Source: Polyangiaceae bacterium
GTDB taxonomy: Bacteria; Myxococcota_A; Polyangia; Polyangiales; Polyangiaceae
Length of the DNA stretch: 64,000 nucleotides
Assembly (NCBI GenBank): GCA_025353725.1
Contig: JANXOF010000012.1
Coordinates: 62,001-126,000, forward strand
Direction: 5' to 3'
The notes below the pieces were generated by a model, which had not been told where the DNA came from, did not search any database, and worked only from the letters and a program-made list of their open reading frames with translations. The position numbers and the translations under genes are program-made. Shown here one piece after another: positions 1 through 8,673 of this stretch (position 1 is its first letter; each line of letters starts with the position of its first letter).

Positions 1-1311
1 TGAACCGTACACATCGAGCCAACCCCCGAATTTGAGCACACGGCCGCTTGCGCGAAGCGTGTACGCGGTCGCGGGGGCTTTCGCTTCGATGTCTATCGAC
101 GTTTGGTCGAAGACCGCGTCTTTCATCTGGCTCGCGATGAAGCGCTCCCAGATGAGTTTGTAGAGTTTGAACTGCTCGTCTTTTAGATGTTTTCGGACGG
201 CGTCCGGCGGAAAGTCGAGTGACGTCGGCCGTACGGCCTCGTGCGCGTCTTGAGAATTTTTCTTCGACTTGAAGACGTTGGGCTCCTTGGGAACCGCGTC
301 TTTTCCGTACTTTGTTGCGATGTACTGGCGCGCGCCCTCGAGGGCCTCGGGCGATACGCGTGTCGAGTCGGTCCGCATGTAGGTGATGAGGCCGACCGTA
401 CCGAGCTCTTTCCCGAGATCGACGCCTTCGTAGAGCCCCTGCGCGACCTGCATCGTTCGCTTCGCGCTGAAGGCAAGGCGGTTTACGGCGTCTTGCTGCA
501 GCTTGCTCGTCGTGTACGGCGCGTACGGCTTCCGCTTTCGTTCAGCGGTGGTGACTTTCACGACCCGGTAGGCTGCCGTTTGGAGGTCCGCTTTGACGCG
601 CGCGGCTGTCTCAGCGTCGGTCACTTCGATTTTTTTCCCATTTTCTTGGGAGAGGCGCGTCGCGAATGGATGTCGCTTATCGCTACCGACAGCGGTTTTG
701 TCGCCTTTCGGCGTTAGCTTCGCGAGTCGGGCCCCGACATTCCAGTACTCCTCGGGTACGAAAGCGTCGATCTCGCGCTCCTTGTCGACGATCAGGCGTA
801 GGGCGACGCTTTGAACGCGCCCGGCGGAGAGACCGAAGGCAAGCTTCGACCACACAAGAGCAGACACGTCGTAGCCAACGATTCGATCGAGCACGCGACG
901 CGCTCGCTGCGCGTCGTACAGGTCGCCGTCGAGAGCGCGGGGTGAGGCGACGCCCTTCAAAACGCCGTTCTTGGTAATCTCATGGAACTCGACGCGTTTC
1001 GCTTCAAGTGGCTTTCCCGTCAGCTCTTCTGCGAGGTGCCAGGCGATCGCTTCGCCTTCCCGATCAGGGTCGGTGGCGAGAAGAATGTCGTCGGCATCTT
1101 TGGCCGCCGCCTTGAGCTCGGCGAGAACCTTCTCTTTTCCGGGAACGACTTCGTACGTTTCTTGAAATCCCTTATCGAAGTCGATGCCCATTTTCTTGGG
1201 CAGGTCTTTTACGTGACCCTTCGATGCGAGGACTTCGTAGCCCGGCCCCAGGTACTTTTTGATGGTCTTGGCCTTTGCCGGAGACTCGACGACCACAAGT
1301 GTCTTGCCCAT
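1..1311 (-). CDS. topA: DNA topoisomerase I, N-terminal part (cut by window start)
   Basis: Type IA topoisomerase that relaxes negative supercoils by cutting and passing a single strand. The 437 visible codons begin with MGKTLVVVESPAKAKTI at an ATG and run in frame to base 1, so the C-terminal part lies outside. The Toprim domain shows VESPAKAK, the conserved glutamate region, and the metal-binding DPDREGEAIAWHL. The active-site tyrosine lies in GLITYMRTDSTR at about codon 311, close to Tyr319 of the E. coli enzyme. The SAGRVQS motif of the DNA-binding region is also present. dprA lies directly upstream on the same strand, and dprA-topA adjacency is common in bacteria. Identification is firm; only the zinc-finger tail cannot be judged. 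Confidence 0.97.
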   Translation of the reverse strand, partial: MGKTLVVVESPAKAKTIKKYLGPGYEVLASKGHVKDLPKKMGIDFDKGFQETYEVVPGKEKVLAELKAAAKDADDILLATDPDREGEAIAWHLAEELTGKPLEAKRVEFHEITKNGVLKGVASPRALDGDLYDAQRARRVLDRIVGYDVSALVWSKLAFGLSAGRVQSVALRLIVDKEREIDAFVPEEYWNVGARLAKLTPKGDKTAVGSDKRHPFATRLSQENGKKIEVTDAETAARVKADLQTAAYRVVKVTTAERKRKPYAPYTTSKLQQDAVNRLAFSAKRTMQVAQGLYEGVDLGKELGTVGLITYMRTDSTRVSPEALEGARQYIATKYGKDAVPKEPNVFKSKKNSQDAHEAVRPTSLDFPPDAVRKHLKDEQFKLYKLIWERFIASQMKDAVFDQTSIDIEAKAPATAYTLRASGRVLKFGGWLDVYGS

Positions 1312-1441
1312 GCGTTCGGATGCCCCCAGAAAAAGGCGAAACGTAAAATGTAAAATGTGAACGTACAAAAAAACGAAAAAAGACCACAAATAGAAGCTAA
1401 ACGAGACGCGACAGCGAAAAAAACCTAAGCAGTCCCGATAG
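1312..1441. other. AT-rich dprA-topA spacer
   Basis: This 130-base gap between two minus-strand genes is clearly richer in A and T than its surroundings. It has several A/T runs (around 1366-1380 and 1419-1426) and a short direct repeat, gtaaaatgtaaaatg, near 1342-1356. It would hold any promoter for topA or the dprA terminator. I cannot identify a convincing -35/-10 pair or a hairpin followed by a T run, so the role is inferred from position and base composition only. Confidence 0.4.
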
Positions 1442-2398
1442 TTATCGCACCGTTGTGCGACTGAAGAAGCCGTTCGGGTTCTCTACTACTACGTCCTTCA
1501 AGGCGAGCGTCAAGAGGGCCGTTGCGGCAAGGGGTACCGAAAGGCATGTTGACTCGCTGATTTGGTCCTTGTGCATGGAGTTGGTGCAAAGTGTTGAAAA
1601 TACGAGTATTTCTTCGGCTGTCCACGACGTCGTATCGGGGTGTTTAGAGCGGTCCTTGAGAATTCGTGCGGTGGGGCTAGCGCAGCCGCTCTTTCGGTCG
1701 TGAAGTGTGAGCTGCGGCGCGGTGACATGCTCCCGAAGTCCAAGAGCCCGGAGGAGCTGGGCTGGCGAACAGAGAGGACGAGCGCGGTCGAGCTCGATTT
1801 CCGAAGAAGACCCGCAAAAGTCGCTCATCCACGGCGCCGCGGTCATCGCCCATACGGGGCGGCCGAGGTCCCGTGCCCATGCGGCAGCGTTCCGAGAACC
1901 GGATTGGAACCGCGCTTGAACGACAACGAGCGTTTCGGATAGCGCCGCCAAAACGCCGTTTCGATAGAGAAACGAGTCCGTGGTCTTGTCGTGGTCGTCC
2001 GGAAATGGCCAGATCATCCGGCTGTCGTCAGACGCTGCGACCTCATCGAAGAGCGCTCGGTGGCGAGGTGGGTAAATGTGATTCTTTCCCGTGGGACTTA
2101 CGACCCATGTGACGCCCCCGGCAGCGAGCGCTCCTCGGTGCGCGGCACCGTCAATTCCGACGGCTCCTCCCGACACAACGACTACGCCCGCATGCGCCAG
2201 TTGAAACGCGAGGTCGTGCGCAAAGTCTAAGGATTCCTTGGTCGCTTGCCGCGAACCGACAATGGCTACCGTACGAGAGGCCCGAAGCGGCCCGCTGGTG
2301 GTGACGACGCGAGGTGGATTCGGGAGTTGGAGGAGCGGCCGCGGGTATTCAGAATCGTTGAGTTCTAGCTTCACGCCGGCGCATCGGCCGAACGTCAC
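1442..2398 (-). CDS. dprA: DprA/Smf-like DNA-processing protein
   Basis: DprA proteins bind incoming single-stranded DNA and load RecA during transformation; many non-competent bacteria also carry one. The 318-residue product has the Rossmann-type core: IVGSRQAT near residue 47, then VVSGGAVGIDGAAHRGAL, and later FLYRNGVLAALS and SGSRNAAAWARDLGRPVW. The last 60 or so residues read like the DprA winged-helix domain (KDQISESTCLSVPLAATALL). It is diverged: the usual TIAVLG-type strand is WVVSPTG, and the canonical SGSLITA is SGSRNAA. A later start near VKLELNDSEYPRPL is possible. It sits upstream of topA, as DprA genes often do, which supports the call. Confidence 0.88.
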   Translation of the reverse strand: MTFGRCAGVKLELNDSEYPRPLLQLPNPPRVVTTSGPLRASRTVAIVGSRQATKESLDFAHDLAFQLAHAGVVVVSGGAVGIDGAAHRGALAAGGVTWVVSPTGKNHIYPPRHRALFDEVAASDDSRMIWPFPDDHDKTTDSFLYRNGVLAALSETLVVVQARFQSGSRNAAAWARDLGRPVWAMTAAPWMSDFCGSSSEIELDRARPLCSPAQLLRALGLREHVTAPQLTLHDRKSGCASPTARILKDRSKHPDTTSWTAEEILVFSTLCTNSMHKDQISESTCLSVPLAATALLTLALKDVVVENPNGFFSRTTVR

Positions 2399-2449
2399 GC
2401 GCGTTGCGACAATCAGAACGCTGAGCGCCGGACCGTGTCCGACCTTGGC

Positions 2450-4126
2450 CTATTGTCGTACGAACTTGAACGGAATGTTTACGGTTGTAGCGGCACCCGG
2501 GGCATTGAAGCGCCAGGCTCTGACCTGTTGCTCGATGCACTTCGCCACGACGGGGTCGTCGCCGCTTGATGATGTGCCCGACACGCTCCCGTCCGGGGCG
2601 ACGGTCGCGCTGACCGTTACATTTACAGACGATTTCTGGTCGGCTCCCCCGCGTTCCCAGCACGTACGCTTGACGCCTGAGCGGTGAGACGCGACCACAC
2701 GCTCGACGGACGACGAGTCGAGGCCTCCTCCAGCTCCGGCCCCAGGCCCGGCTCCGCCCCCGAGGTTCGGACCCCCGGCGCCTCCTAGCAACCCTGAGAC
2801 GTCGAGTCCCTTCTTCTCCTGGGTAACTACGGGCGCCGCGCCGTTCTTCGGTGCGGTACCGCTGGCGCCAACGGTAGCGACTTTTGCGGTCGGAGCTGTC
2901 GATGTCGGAAGGACGTCGACGGACGCGGCAGGAATCGGGATGTCTCCCCTCGTGTCGGCCGTCGCCGCCGCGGTCGCTGGCGGCATCTGCACGACGAGCG
3001 GCGCTGGCGCGGATTGGCGGAAGCTTATCACCGCGGCGGCGACGCCAAACACGCACGCGAAGACGAGAATCGGCCAGAACCAAAGGGGAGCACCACGCTT
3101 CGGTTGGGGCGGCGGGATGGACGGACTCGGCGCCAGAAAAGCCGGCGACGCGAACGGCGCACCGGCGTTGTCGGTCGGGAGTGCGAACGGCGCTGGGGGC
3201 GATGCGAACGGGTCGCTCACCGGTCGTGGCGGCGGAGGAAGCGCAGGCGAAAGAGCTGCGTGGGGCTGTTGCGCGAGCGCCGCCGCTCCGAATGCCCCAG
3301 CTCCTGAGCTGGAAGCGCCAAGCGGTCCTAGCGAGCCGCCCATCAGAGTGGGGCCGGCGCCAGCCTTGTCGTCCGCGCTCGCGGCGAACGAAGGCCGTAG
3401 TGGAACGACGTTGCTCCGCGTAGGCCCGAGCGCGGAGGCCGGCCGTGGCGGATGAGTATCGCCGCGCGGGGCCTCCGGAGCTCGTGATGGAGCGAGCGGT
3501 CGCCCAGGAGCTCGAGGCGGACTTGAAGCCCTTTCACTCGGCGCGACGAGCGAGGGTCGCTGACTTTGGGCCGCTTCGCGAACGAGGGCCGCCAGCTCGG
3601 GTATGCTGCGCACGGCGCGCCATTCCTCGAGTCCCTCCTGCCAGCAGAGCGAGTCTTCGGTGACTGCACCCGACGCGGCCTTGCGCCTCAGCTCTGAAAT
3701 GCGCACGGGGCCTACAGGGACGCCGTTGATCGCGACGTACCATTCGTCCGTGACGCTTATGTCGAGCCCAGCGCCTTGGCCTTGGAAGGACGGGGGGGCC
3801 GTGGACGAACCTTGCACGGTCCGCTGGAAGGCGCCCGCAAGGGCGCTCCCGTGTGCGTGGCTAGGCTGAGCCGAAGGACCCGAAGGTGCTCGTGGCTTTG
3901 CGGCGGAAAGGCTCGTGGCGAGGCCACTGCGGACGAGAGGCCTCGCGGCATCAGAGCCTTGCGTCGACTTCGATGGGGGCGCGCCGGATACACTCGTCTC
4001 CGTTACGGCGGATCTCACTTCGATTTGGTGGCCGCACTTGCGGCATTTCATGCGGACAGTTTTGCCCGCCACCTTTTCGTCGGCGATTTGGTACTTGGCT
4101 TTGCAGTTGTCGCAGAGAAACTTCAA
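2450..4126 (-). CDS. AgmX/GltJ-like motility scaffold: Zn ribbon, GYF, TM, TonB-like C-terminus
   Basis: The 558 residues start MKFLCDNCKAKYQI. A four-cysteine zinc ribbon (Cys5, Cys8, Cys28, Cys31; MJ0042 type) is followed by a linker. A GYF-like domain follows at about 127-183 (EWYVAINGVPVGPV, then EEWRAV). After it come a Pro/Ala/Ser-rich stretch and one membrane helix near 346-368 (PLWFWPILVFACVFG). The C-terminal ~90 residues resemble the AgmX/PglI, TonB-like tail (RTCWERGG, then VNVTVSATVAPDGSV, ending IPFKFVRQ). Known family: AgmX/GltJ spans the inner membrane in the Myxococcus gliding machinery, with Zn-finger and GYF domains in the cytoplasm. This copy has one TonB-like domain. An equivalent role here is inferred; no other glt/agl gene is in the window. 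The next gene upstream is an MshEN-receiver-TPR protein, 156 bases away on the same strand. Confidence 0.78.
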   Translation of the reverse strand: MKFLCDNCKAKYQIADEKVAGKTVRMKCRKCGHQIEVRSAVTETSVSGAPPSKSTQGSDAARPLVRSGLATSLSAAKPRAPSGPSAQPSHAHGSALAGAFQRTVQGSSTAPPSFQGQGAGLDISVTDEWYVAINGVPVGPVRISELRRKAASGAVTEDSLCWQEGLEEWRAVRSIPELAALVREAAQSQRPSLVAPSERASSPPRAPGRPLAPSRAPEAPRGDTHPPRPASALGPTRSNVVPLRPSFAASADDKAGAGPTLMGGSLGPLGASSSGAGAFGAAALAQQPHAALSPALPPPPRPVSDPFASPPAPFALPTDNAGAPFASPAFLAPSPSIPPPQPKRGAPLWFWPILVFACVFGVAAAVISFRQSAPAPLVVQMPPATAAATADTRGDIPIPAASVDVLPTSTAPTAKVATVGASGTAPKNGAAPVVTQEKKGLDVSGLLGGAGGPNLGGGAGPGAGAGGGLDSSSVERVVASHRSGVKRTCWERGGADQKSSVNVTVSATVAPDGSVSGTSSSGDDPVVAKCIEQQVRAWRFNAPGAATTVNIPFKFVRQ

Positions 4127-4282
4127 GGGCTGCTCGCGTTCTCTTGGTTAGACTAACTGCAGTTCCGCGTTCGCGGGAGCACGAAGTTTTCGTCTCTTGG
4201 CGTTTGCGTCAACGAAGCCTCGCTCGTCGCTGAATCTGCCGAGTCTACCGAGTTTACGCTCCAAAGCACGCCTCCCGCCTTT

Positions 4283-5752
4283 CTAGAGAAGTTTTGAGAG
4301 GTGCTCTTTGAGCGACTCGCGCGTGGCGGCGTCTGGCGCGATATGTACGCACCGCTCCCACAGCTCCACGGCTTTGTTACGGAATCCAGCGTTCTCGTAC
4401 AAGACAGCCAGATTTTTGAGTGCAGCGAAGTGTCTCGGGTTGAGCTCGACAGCCCGTTCGAGCTCGCAAATCCCGTCGAAAATCTGCCCCTGTTTGCCGT
4501 AGATGAGCGCAAGGTGGTACCGCAGGCGATACGCGAGCGGGTCCAGGGTTATACCCTTTCGGAGGAGGCCAATAGCGTTCTCGATATTCCCAGCCTTGTA
4601 GGCTGCGATACCATCTTCGAGGTGCTTTGCCGCAGCGCGGTTTATCGCTTCCGGGTCACCCGTGACCTTGGCTCCAGGAGGGCGATCAAGGATTCGATTG
4701 ACCTTTGCTAGAAGCTCGGAAATGCGGAACGGCTTCTCGATAAAATCTTCAATACCGTACGTTGCTTTGAGGTCTTCTTTGATGCGCCATCCTCGGTAGA
4801 TCGCGCTCATCATCAGAATCGGAATTGATCCGTACTTTTCGCTTCCTTTGATTCGCTTAGCGATATCGAAGCCGTGCAACTCGGGAAGCATAGCGTCGAG
4901 CAGCAGGAGATTAGGGAACTCCGTTTTGACGAGTTGCAGCGCGACAACACCTCCTCCTGCTTCGAGGACCTGATGACCATGCTCGGTGAGTAGGCGTTTG
5001 ACGAGTTTGCGGATGTCGTCGTCGTCGTCGACGACAAGAATCTTTTTTCCGATTCCCCGCAGAGGCGCTCCGCCGATCCCCGCGGCTTTGCGCATATCTC
5101 CGCTAAGAACCTCGATCTTTGAGACCTCCTCGTCGAGGAGTTCAAGGTCACGCGTCGCGATCTTGAAGTGGGCCGCTGCCTCCGCGATTTGTTCGTCGAC
5201 CACGACGGAAGGAGACCCCTTTGCGCCGCCGATACCTTCTCCGCTGAGCCGCGCGAGGGCTTCGGCCGGGGCAGATTTACCCGCGTAGTGAGTCGCCCCT
5301 GCCTCTTTCGCGTCGTAGGCGGCTGCGATCGTTTGCTCGAGCGTCGAAGTCATCGCGACGTAGGGGTAGACCCGTCTGCCTGTGACGAATTCGATCTCGT
5401 CAATCACGCGTTTGTCGCGAGGATTGGCCATCGCCAAGAACAAGCGGTCGTCACGCGCGAGAAGGGGAAGGATGAGACTCGCGGAGGCCACTTCTCGCGG
5501 GACGAGATCAAGAGTCTTCGCCGCGATAGCTACCTGATTGAGATCAATTCCTGGGACCCCAAGTTGCTCCGAAAGGGCGCGAAGGACGTCGGTTTCCGCG
5601 ATAGCACCGCTTTGGACGATGCGAGATGCCAGCGGCACGCCGTCGTCCGCGAGCTTTTGCTTTTCCAGCTGCTTGTCGAGTTCGTCTTGCGAGATGAGCT
5701 TTCGCTTGAGCAGAATCCGCCCGATCTGCTGCTGCTTCTTTTCCTCGGCCAT
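4283..5752 (-). CDS. MshEN domain - receiver - TPR fusion protein
   Basis: About 489 residues from the ATG at 5752 (a TTG nine codons upstream is less likely). The N-terminus has two spaced MshEN-type motifs, at about 9-32 (QIGRILLKRKLIS...LEKQ) and 40-63 (PLASRIVQSGAIA...LSEQ). These are the segments that bind c-di-GMP in MshE/GspE-type ATPases, though both are imperfect at the first Arg/Leu-Gly positions. The rest of a GspE N-domain follows to about 150. A receiver domain begins at ILVVDDDDDIRK, with phospho-acceptor Asp286 (LLLLDAMLPELHG) and Lys340 (IEKPF). The last ~110 residues are two or three TPRs (GNIENAIGLLRKGI, LNPRHFAALKNLA). No ATPase or output enzyme domain is present, so this is likely an adaptor that integrates phosphorylation and perhaps c-di-GMP. 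Confidence 0.85.
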   Translation of the reverse strand: MAEEKKQQQIGRILLKRKLISQDELDKQLEKQKLADDGVPLASRIVQSGAIAETDVLRALSEQLGVPGIDLNQVAIAAKTLDLVPREVASASLILPLLARDDRLFLAMANPRDKRVIDEIEFVTGRRVYPYVAMTSTLEQTIAAAYDAKEAGATHYAGKSAPAEALARLSGEGIGGAKGSPSVVVDEQIAEAAAHFKIATRDLELLDEEVSKIEVLSGDMRKAAGIGGAPLRGIGKKILVVDDDDDIRKLVKRLLTEHGHQVLEAGGGVVALQLVKTEFPNLLLLDAMLPELHGFDIAKRIKGSEKYGSIPILMMSAIYRGWRIKEDLKATYGIEDFIEKPFRISELLAKVNRILDRPPGAKVTGDPEAINRAAAKHLEDGIAAYKAGNIENAIGLLRKGITLDPLAYRLRYHLALIYGKQGQIFDGICELERAVELNPRHFAALKNLAVLYENAGFRNKAVELWERCVHIAPDAATRESLKEHLSKLL

Positions 5753-5840
5753 CGCGTCTGACGAGACTATCCGGGTCAACCGGGAGCCGCAAACGGCGTG
5801 CGCTGAGACCCGCTTTGAACCCTAATTTTCCCGCTTTTCG

Positions 5841-7016
5841 CTACTCGCCCGCGTCGATCCGCGCGAGCGTAGCCGACTTGTGAGCCGGCCACGTTCCGCC
5901 TCGAATGGCCTCTCGCGCCGACGTGACGAGCTCGCCGTACCAATGAAGGTTATGCACGCTTAGAAGGCGAAGCACGGTCATCTCGCCTGCTAGGTAAAGG
6001 TGGCGAAGGTACGCGCGCGAGTAACCACCCAAGCAGCACGCGCAGCCGCACTCGGGGTCGATCGGCCGCTTGTCGTGCTTCCACTGAGCCTGCTTGACGA
6101 CCACGCGCCCGAAGCGGGTAAGCGCTTGACCGTTCCGCGCATTTCGAGTCGGGAGCACGCAATCAAACATGTCGACTCCCGCGTCGATGGCCTCGAGCAA
6201 GTCGCGCGGCGTTCCGACGCCCATAAGATAGCGAGGCCGCTCGGGATCCACCGTGTGGGCCATCGCATGGAGGGTCTCGTACATCTTTGGAATCGCCTCG
6301 CCGACCGAAAATCCGCCCAAGGCGAGGCCGTCGAACGTCTTACCGTCTACCTCGAGGGATGCTAGCTCATCCGCATGGGCGCGTCGAACGTCGGCGTAGC
6401 AAGATCCCTGAATGATTCCAAAAAGAGCCTGCTGCCGGGGTCGAGGAGCGGCGAGTGCGCGCTTTGCCCAGCGTGAAGTGCGCGCGACGGCCTCCTCGAC
6501 GACGGGGCGCGAGGACTCGCCGGGCGGGCACACGTCGAGTTGCATCTGGATGTCGGCGCCGATCAGCGCTTGGATCCGTACGGCCTCTTCGGGGGACAGC
6601 ATGTGCCGCGAGCCGTCGAGATGAGACTTAAAGGTGAAGCCTGTCTCGTCGAGCTTGACCAGGGGCGCCTTACCCACCTTTCCCAGCGTGCTCGCGCCAA
6701 GAGAAAACGCTTGGAATCCTCCAGAGTCCGTCAGCATGGCGTGTGGCCATCGGCTGAAGCCGTGGAGGCCGCCTTGTTCGGCGACGCCCTCGGCGCCTGG
6801 TCGCAACATAAGATGATACGTGTTGCCGAGCACGATGCGCGCCCCCGTCTCGGCGACTTCGTCGGGAGTCAGGCCCTTCACGCAGCCCTGCGTGCCGACG
6901 GGCATGAATGTGGGAGTGAGTACCTCTGCGTGAGGCGTAGTGAGCACCGCTGCCCTTGCGTAACCCACGGTCGCGACGACGCGAAAGCCGAAGCCCTCCG
7001 TGCGAGGAGCGGTCAA
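5841..7016 (-). CDS. tgt: queuine tRNA-ribosyltransferase
   Basis: Exchanges guanine-34 of GUN-anticodon tRNAs for preQ1, the base later matured to queuosine. Motifs seen: NTYHLMLRPG, the substrate-pocket LTDSGGFQAFSL, FGIIQGS, and LALGGFSVGE. FDCVLPTRNARNG carries the catalytic Asp of the family. The zinc site is CGCACC with a His about 26 residues later (SVHNLHWY). No ATG precedes the conserved FRVVATVGYARAAVL. A TTG at 7016 overlaps the queA TGA (TTGA) and gives 391 residues, close to the usual length, so I chose it; a GTG at 6968 is an alternative. The overlap with queA implies translational coupling. Confidence 0.95.
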   Translation of the reverse strand: MTAPRTEGFGFRVVATVGYARAAVLTTPHAEVLTPTFMPVGTQGCVKGLTPDEVAETGARIVLGNTYHLMLRPGAEGVAEQGGLHGFSRWPHAMLTDSGGFQAFSLGASTLGKVGKAPLVKLDETGFTFKSHLDGSRHMLSPEEAVRIQALIGADIQMQLDVCPPGESSRPVVEEAVARTSRWAKRALAAPRPRQQALFGIIQGSCYADVRRAHADELASLEVDGKTFDGLALGGFSVGEAIPKMYETLHAMAHTVDPERPRYLMGVGTPRDLLEAIDAGVDMFDCVLPTRNARNGQALTRFGRVVVKQAQWKHDKRPIDPECGCACCLGGYSRAYLRHLYLAGEMTVLRLLSVHNLHWYGELVTSAREAIRGGTWPAHKSATLARIDAGE

Positions 7017-8164
7017 ACCGTGCCTCGCAGTCGGTCGAGCAGCATCGCATCGCCGTACGAGAAAAAGCGGTAGCGCTCCTTCACTGCAGCGGCGTAGGCC
7101 GCGAGCACCTGCTCGGTTCCAGCAAACGCGCACACGAGGGCGAGCAGAGTCGACTTCGGGAGATGAAAGTTCGTGACTAGGCGATCGACGATGGAAAACT
7201 GATAGCCCGGCTGGATCAGGATACGCGTTTCTCCTGAGGACGGCAGCACGTGGCCGGCCCTCGACGGATCCTGCGCGGATTCAAGCGCGCGAACGACCGT
7301 AGTTCCTACGGCAACGACGGGAGAACCACGCTCGCGCGCTCGAGCGATTGCGTCAGCGACGGTTTGCGAGACCACAAAAGACTCCGAGTGCATGGGATGA
7401 TCGTCAAGGTCGGAGACCGTTACGGGTTGGAACGTCCCTAGTCCTACGTGCAGAGTGCACGTCACGACTTCGCAACCCCGAGATTCGAGCTGACTTATCA
7501 GTGCGCGCGTGAGGTGAAGACCGGCTGTCGGTGCGGCGACGGCGCCTTCGGTCCGCGCGAACACGGTTTGGTAGCGCGAGGCGTCTTCCGCGTCGAGATG
7601 CCGTCGGATGTACGGAGGCAACGGGACCTGTCCAGCCTTCCTTCGCGCCTCGTCAACGGGTGAACCGTCGCGGGTGGAGAGGCGAACCTCGAAGAGACCA
7701 CCCTTCGCTTCTCCCTCGAACTCGATGACGAGCGAGTCTTTTAGGATGCGCGTTCCGCGCCTGAGCGCTTTTGAGGCTCGCCCGAGCACGCTCCACCGTT
7801 CGAATGTGGCGGCGCTCTCGCCCGCGTCGTTTCCGAGCCGACGGACGAGGAAAACCTCAGCTTTGCCTCCCGTACCCTCCTTCGACCCGAGAATTCGAGC
7901 CGCGAGGACTCGGGTGTCGTTGAGAACGACCACAGACCGAGGAGCAATAAGACTCGGCAGGTCGGCGACGAAGTGCCCCGTCGGCTCCGCGGCTGCCGCC
8001 AAACTCCTCGACGGGTACTTACTCCCGTCAGCGAGAGCTAACGATTGAGACGTGGGACTTGCTCCGACGCTGGGCACGAGTAAGCGTGCTTGCTCCCGCT
8101 GGGGCGCGGGAGTTTGAGCAATCAGCTCGATAGGCAGTGTGTAGTCGAAGCGATCGACTCGCAT
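7013..8164 (-). CDS. queA: S-adenosylmethionine:tRNA ribosyltransferase-isomerase
   Basis: Transfers and isomerises the ribosyl group of SAM onto preQ1-tRNA to give epoxyqueuosine. The start chosen is ATG 8164, giving MRVDRFDYTLPIELIAQTPAP, the standard QueA beginning; longer readings add a non-conserved stretch. Conserved segments include VVLNDTRVLAARILGSK, QVPLPPYIRRHLDAEDASRYQTVFA, GAVAAPTAGLHLT, HVGLGTFQPV, and VTNFHLPKSTLL near the end. The length of 383 residues is slightly above the usual ~350, owing to an insertion after EQARLLVPSVG. It is followed by tgt, so the two tRNA-queuosine steps are encoded together. Confidence 0.96.
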   Translation of the reverse strand: MRVDRFDYTLPIELIAQTPAPQREQARLLVPSVGASPTSQSLALADGSKYPSRSLAAAAEPTGHFVADLPSLIAPRSVVVLNDTRVLAARILGSKEGTGGKAEVFLVRRLGNDAGESAATFERWSVLGRASKALRRGTRILKDSLVIEFEGEAKGGLFEVRLSTRDGSPVDEARRKAGQVPLPPYIRRHLDAEDASRYQTVFARTEGAVAAPTAGLHLTRALISQLESRGCEVVTCTLHVGLGTFQPVTVSDLDDHPMHSESFVVSQTVADAIARARERGSPVVAVGTTVVRALESAQDPSRAGHVLPSSGETRILIQPGYQFSIVDRLVTNFHLPKSTLLALVCAFAGTEQVLAAYAAAVKERYRFFSYGDAMLLDRLRGTV

Positions 8165-8189
8165 CGGCGGCTTGATAGCACGAGTACCC

Positions 8190-8673
8190 TCAGCGAAGCT
8201 CGTCTTCGCGAGACGCCGCGAAGAGCGTCGCGGCGTCAACGTTTGCCGGTGCGTTGAACTCAGCGCTTGCAGCCTCCGTAACGGGGCGCCATCGCGTCGA
8301 ACACGGCGGACCGTCGACTTTTTGTCGAATAAACGCGATCACCTCGGCGACGTCGTAAGGCTTCGGGATGAACCACTGACGCCGCAGTTCACGCGCTCGA
8401 GCTGTCGTTCGCTAAGGTAGTACGCGCTGGTGAGGAGCACGCGTGGGAGGGGCCGACTCGCTTTGATGTCACGCGCGAGCTCGAGGCCGTTGGCATGCGG
8501 GTCAGAGAAAAGCATGAGGTCAAAAAGTGCAACCGCCACACCGGTTCGTTCGAGTGCTTTTTGGCACCCGACGCAGAGCCGACGAGCACGACTTCGAAGC
8601 CCTCGACGCGTAGGGCACTCGCGAGGAGTGAGGCGTCGCCATCTGGCGCGTCGACGAGCAAAACTGTTCGCAC
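8190..8673 (-). pseudogene. Response-regulator receiver gene broken by two frameshifts
   Basis: The pieces lie in three successive reading frames. They run MRTVLLVDAPDGDASLLASALRVEGFEVVLVGSAS, then CQKALERTGVAVALFDLML to SERQLERVNCGV, then WFIPKPYDVAEVIAFI and on to a TGA at 8190-8192. Joined, they form one receiver domain with the acceptor Asp in ALFDLML, the Thr/Ser region LLTSAYY and the IPKPYD lysine, plus about 45 tail residues (~161 in total). The breaks fall near 8566-8575 and 8374-8382, and each fits a one-base deletion. The stop is 25 bases before the queA ATG. It may be a decaying gene or sequencing/assembly error in an intact one; the good codon pattern throughout suggests a recent event or error. 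Confidence 0.75.

Noticed and set aside
2349-3083. 244-codon Arg-rich open frame in the AgmX/GltJ-like gene region
   Set aside because: Very high Arg content and no domain; a shadow frame of the Ala/Pro-rich coding stretch.
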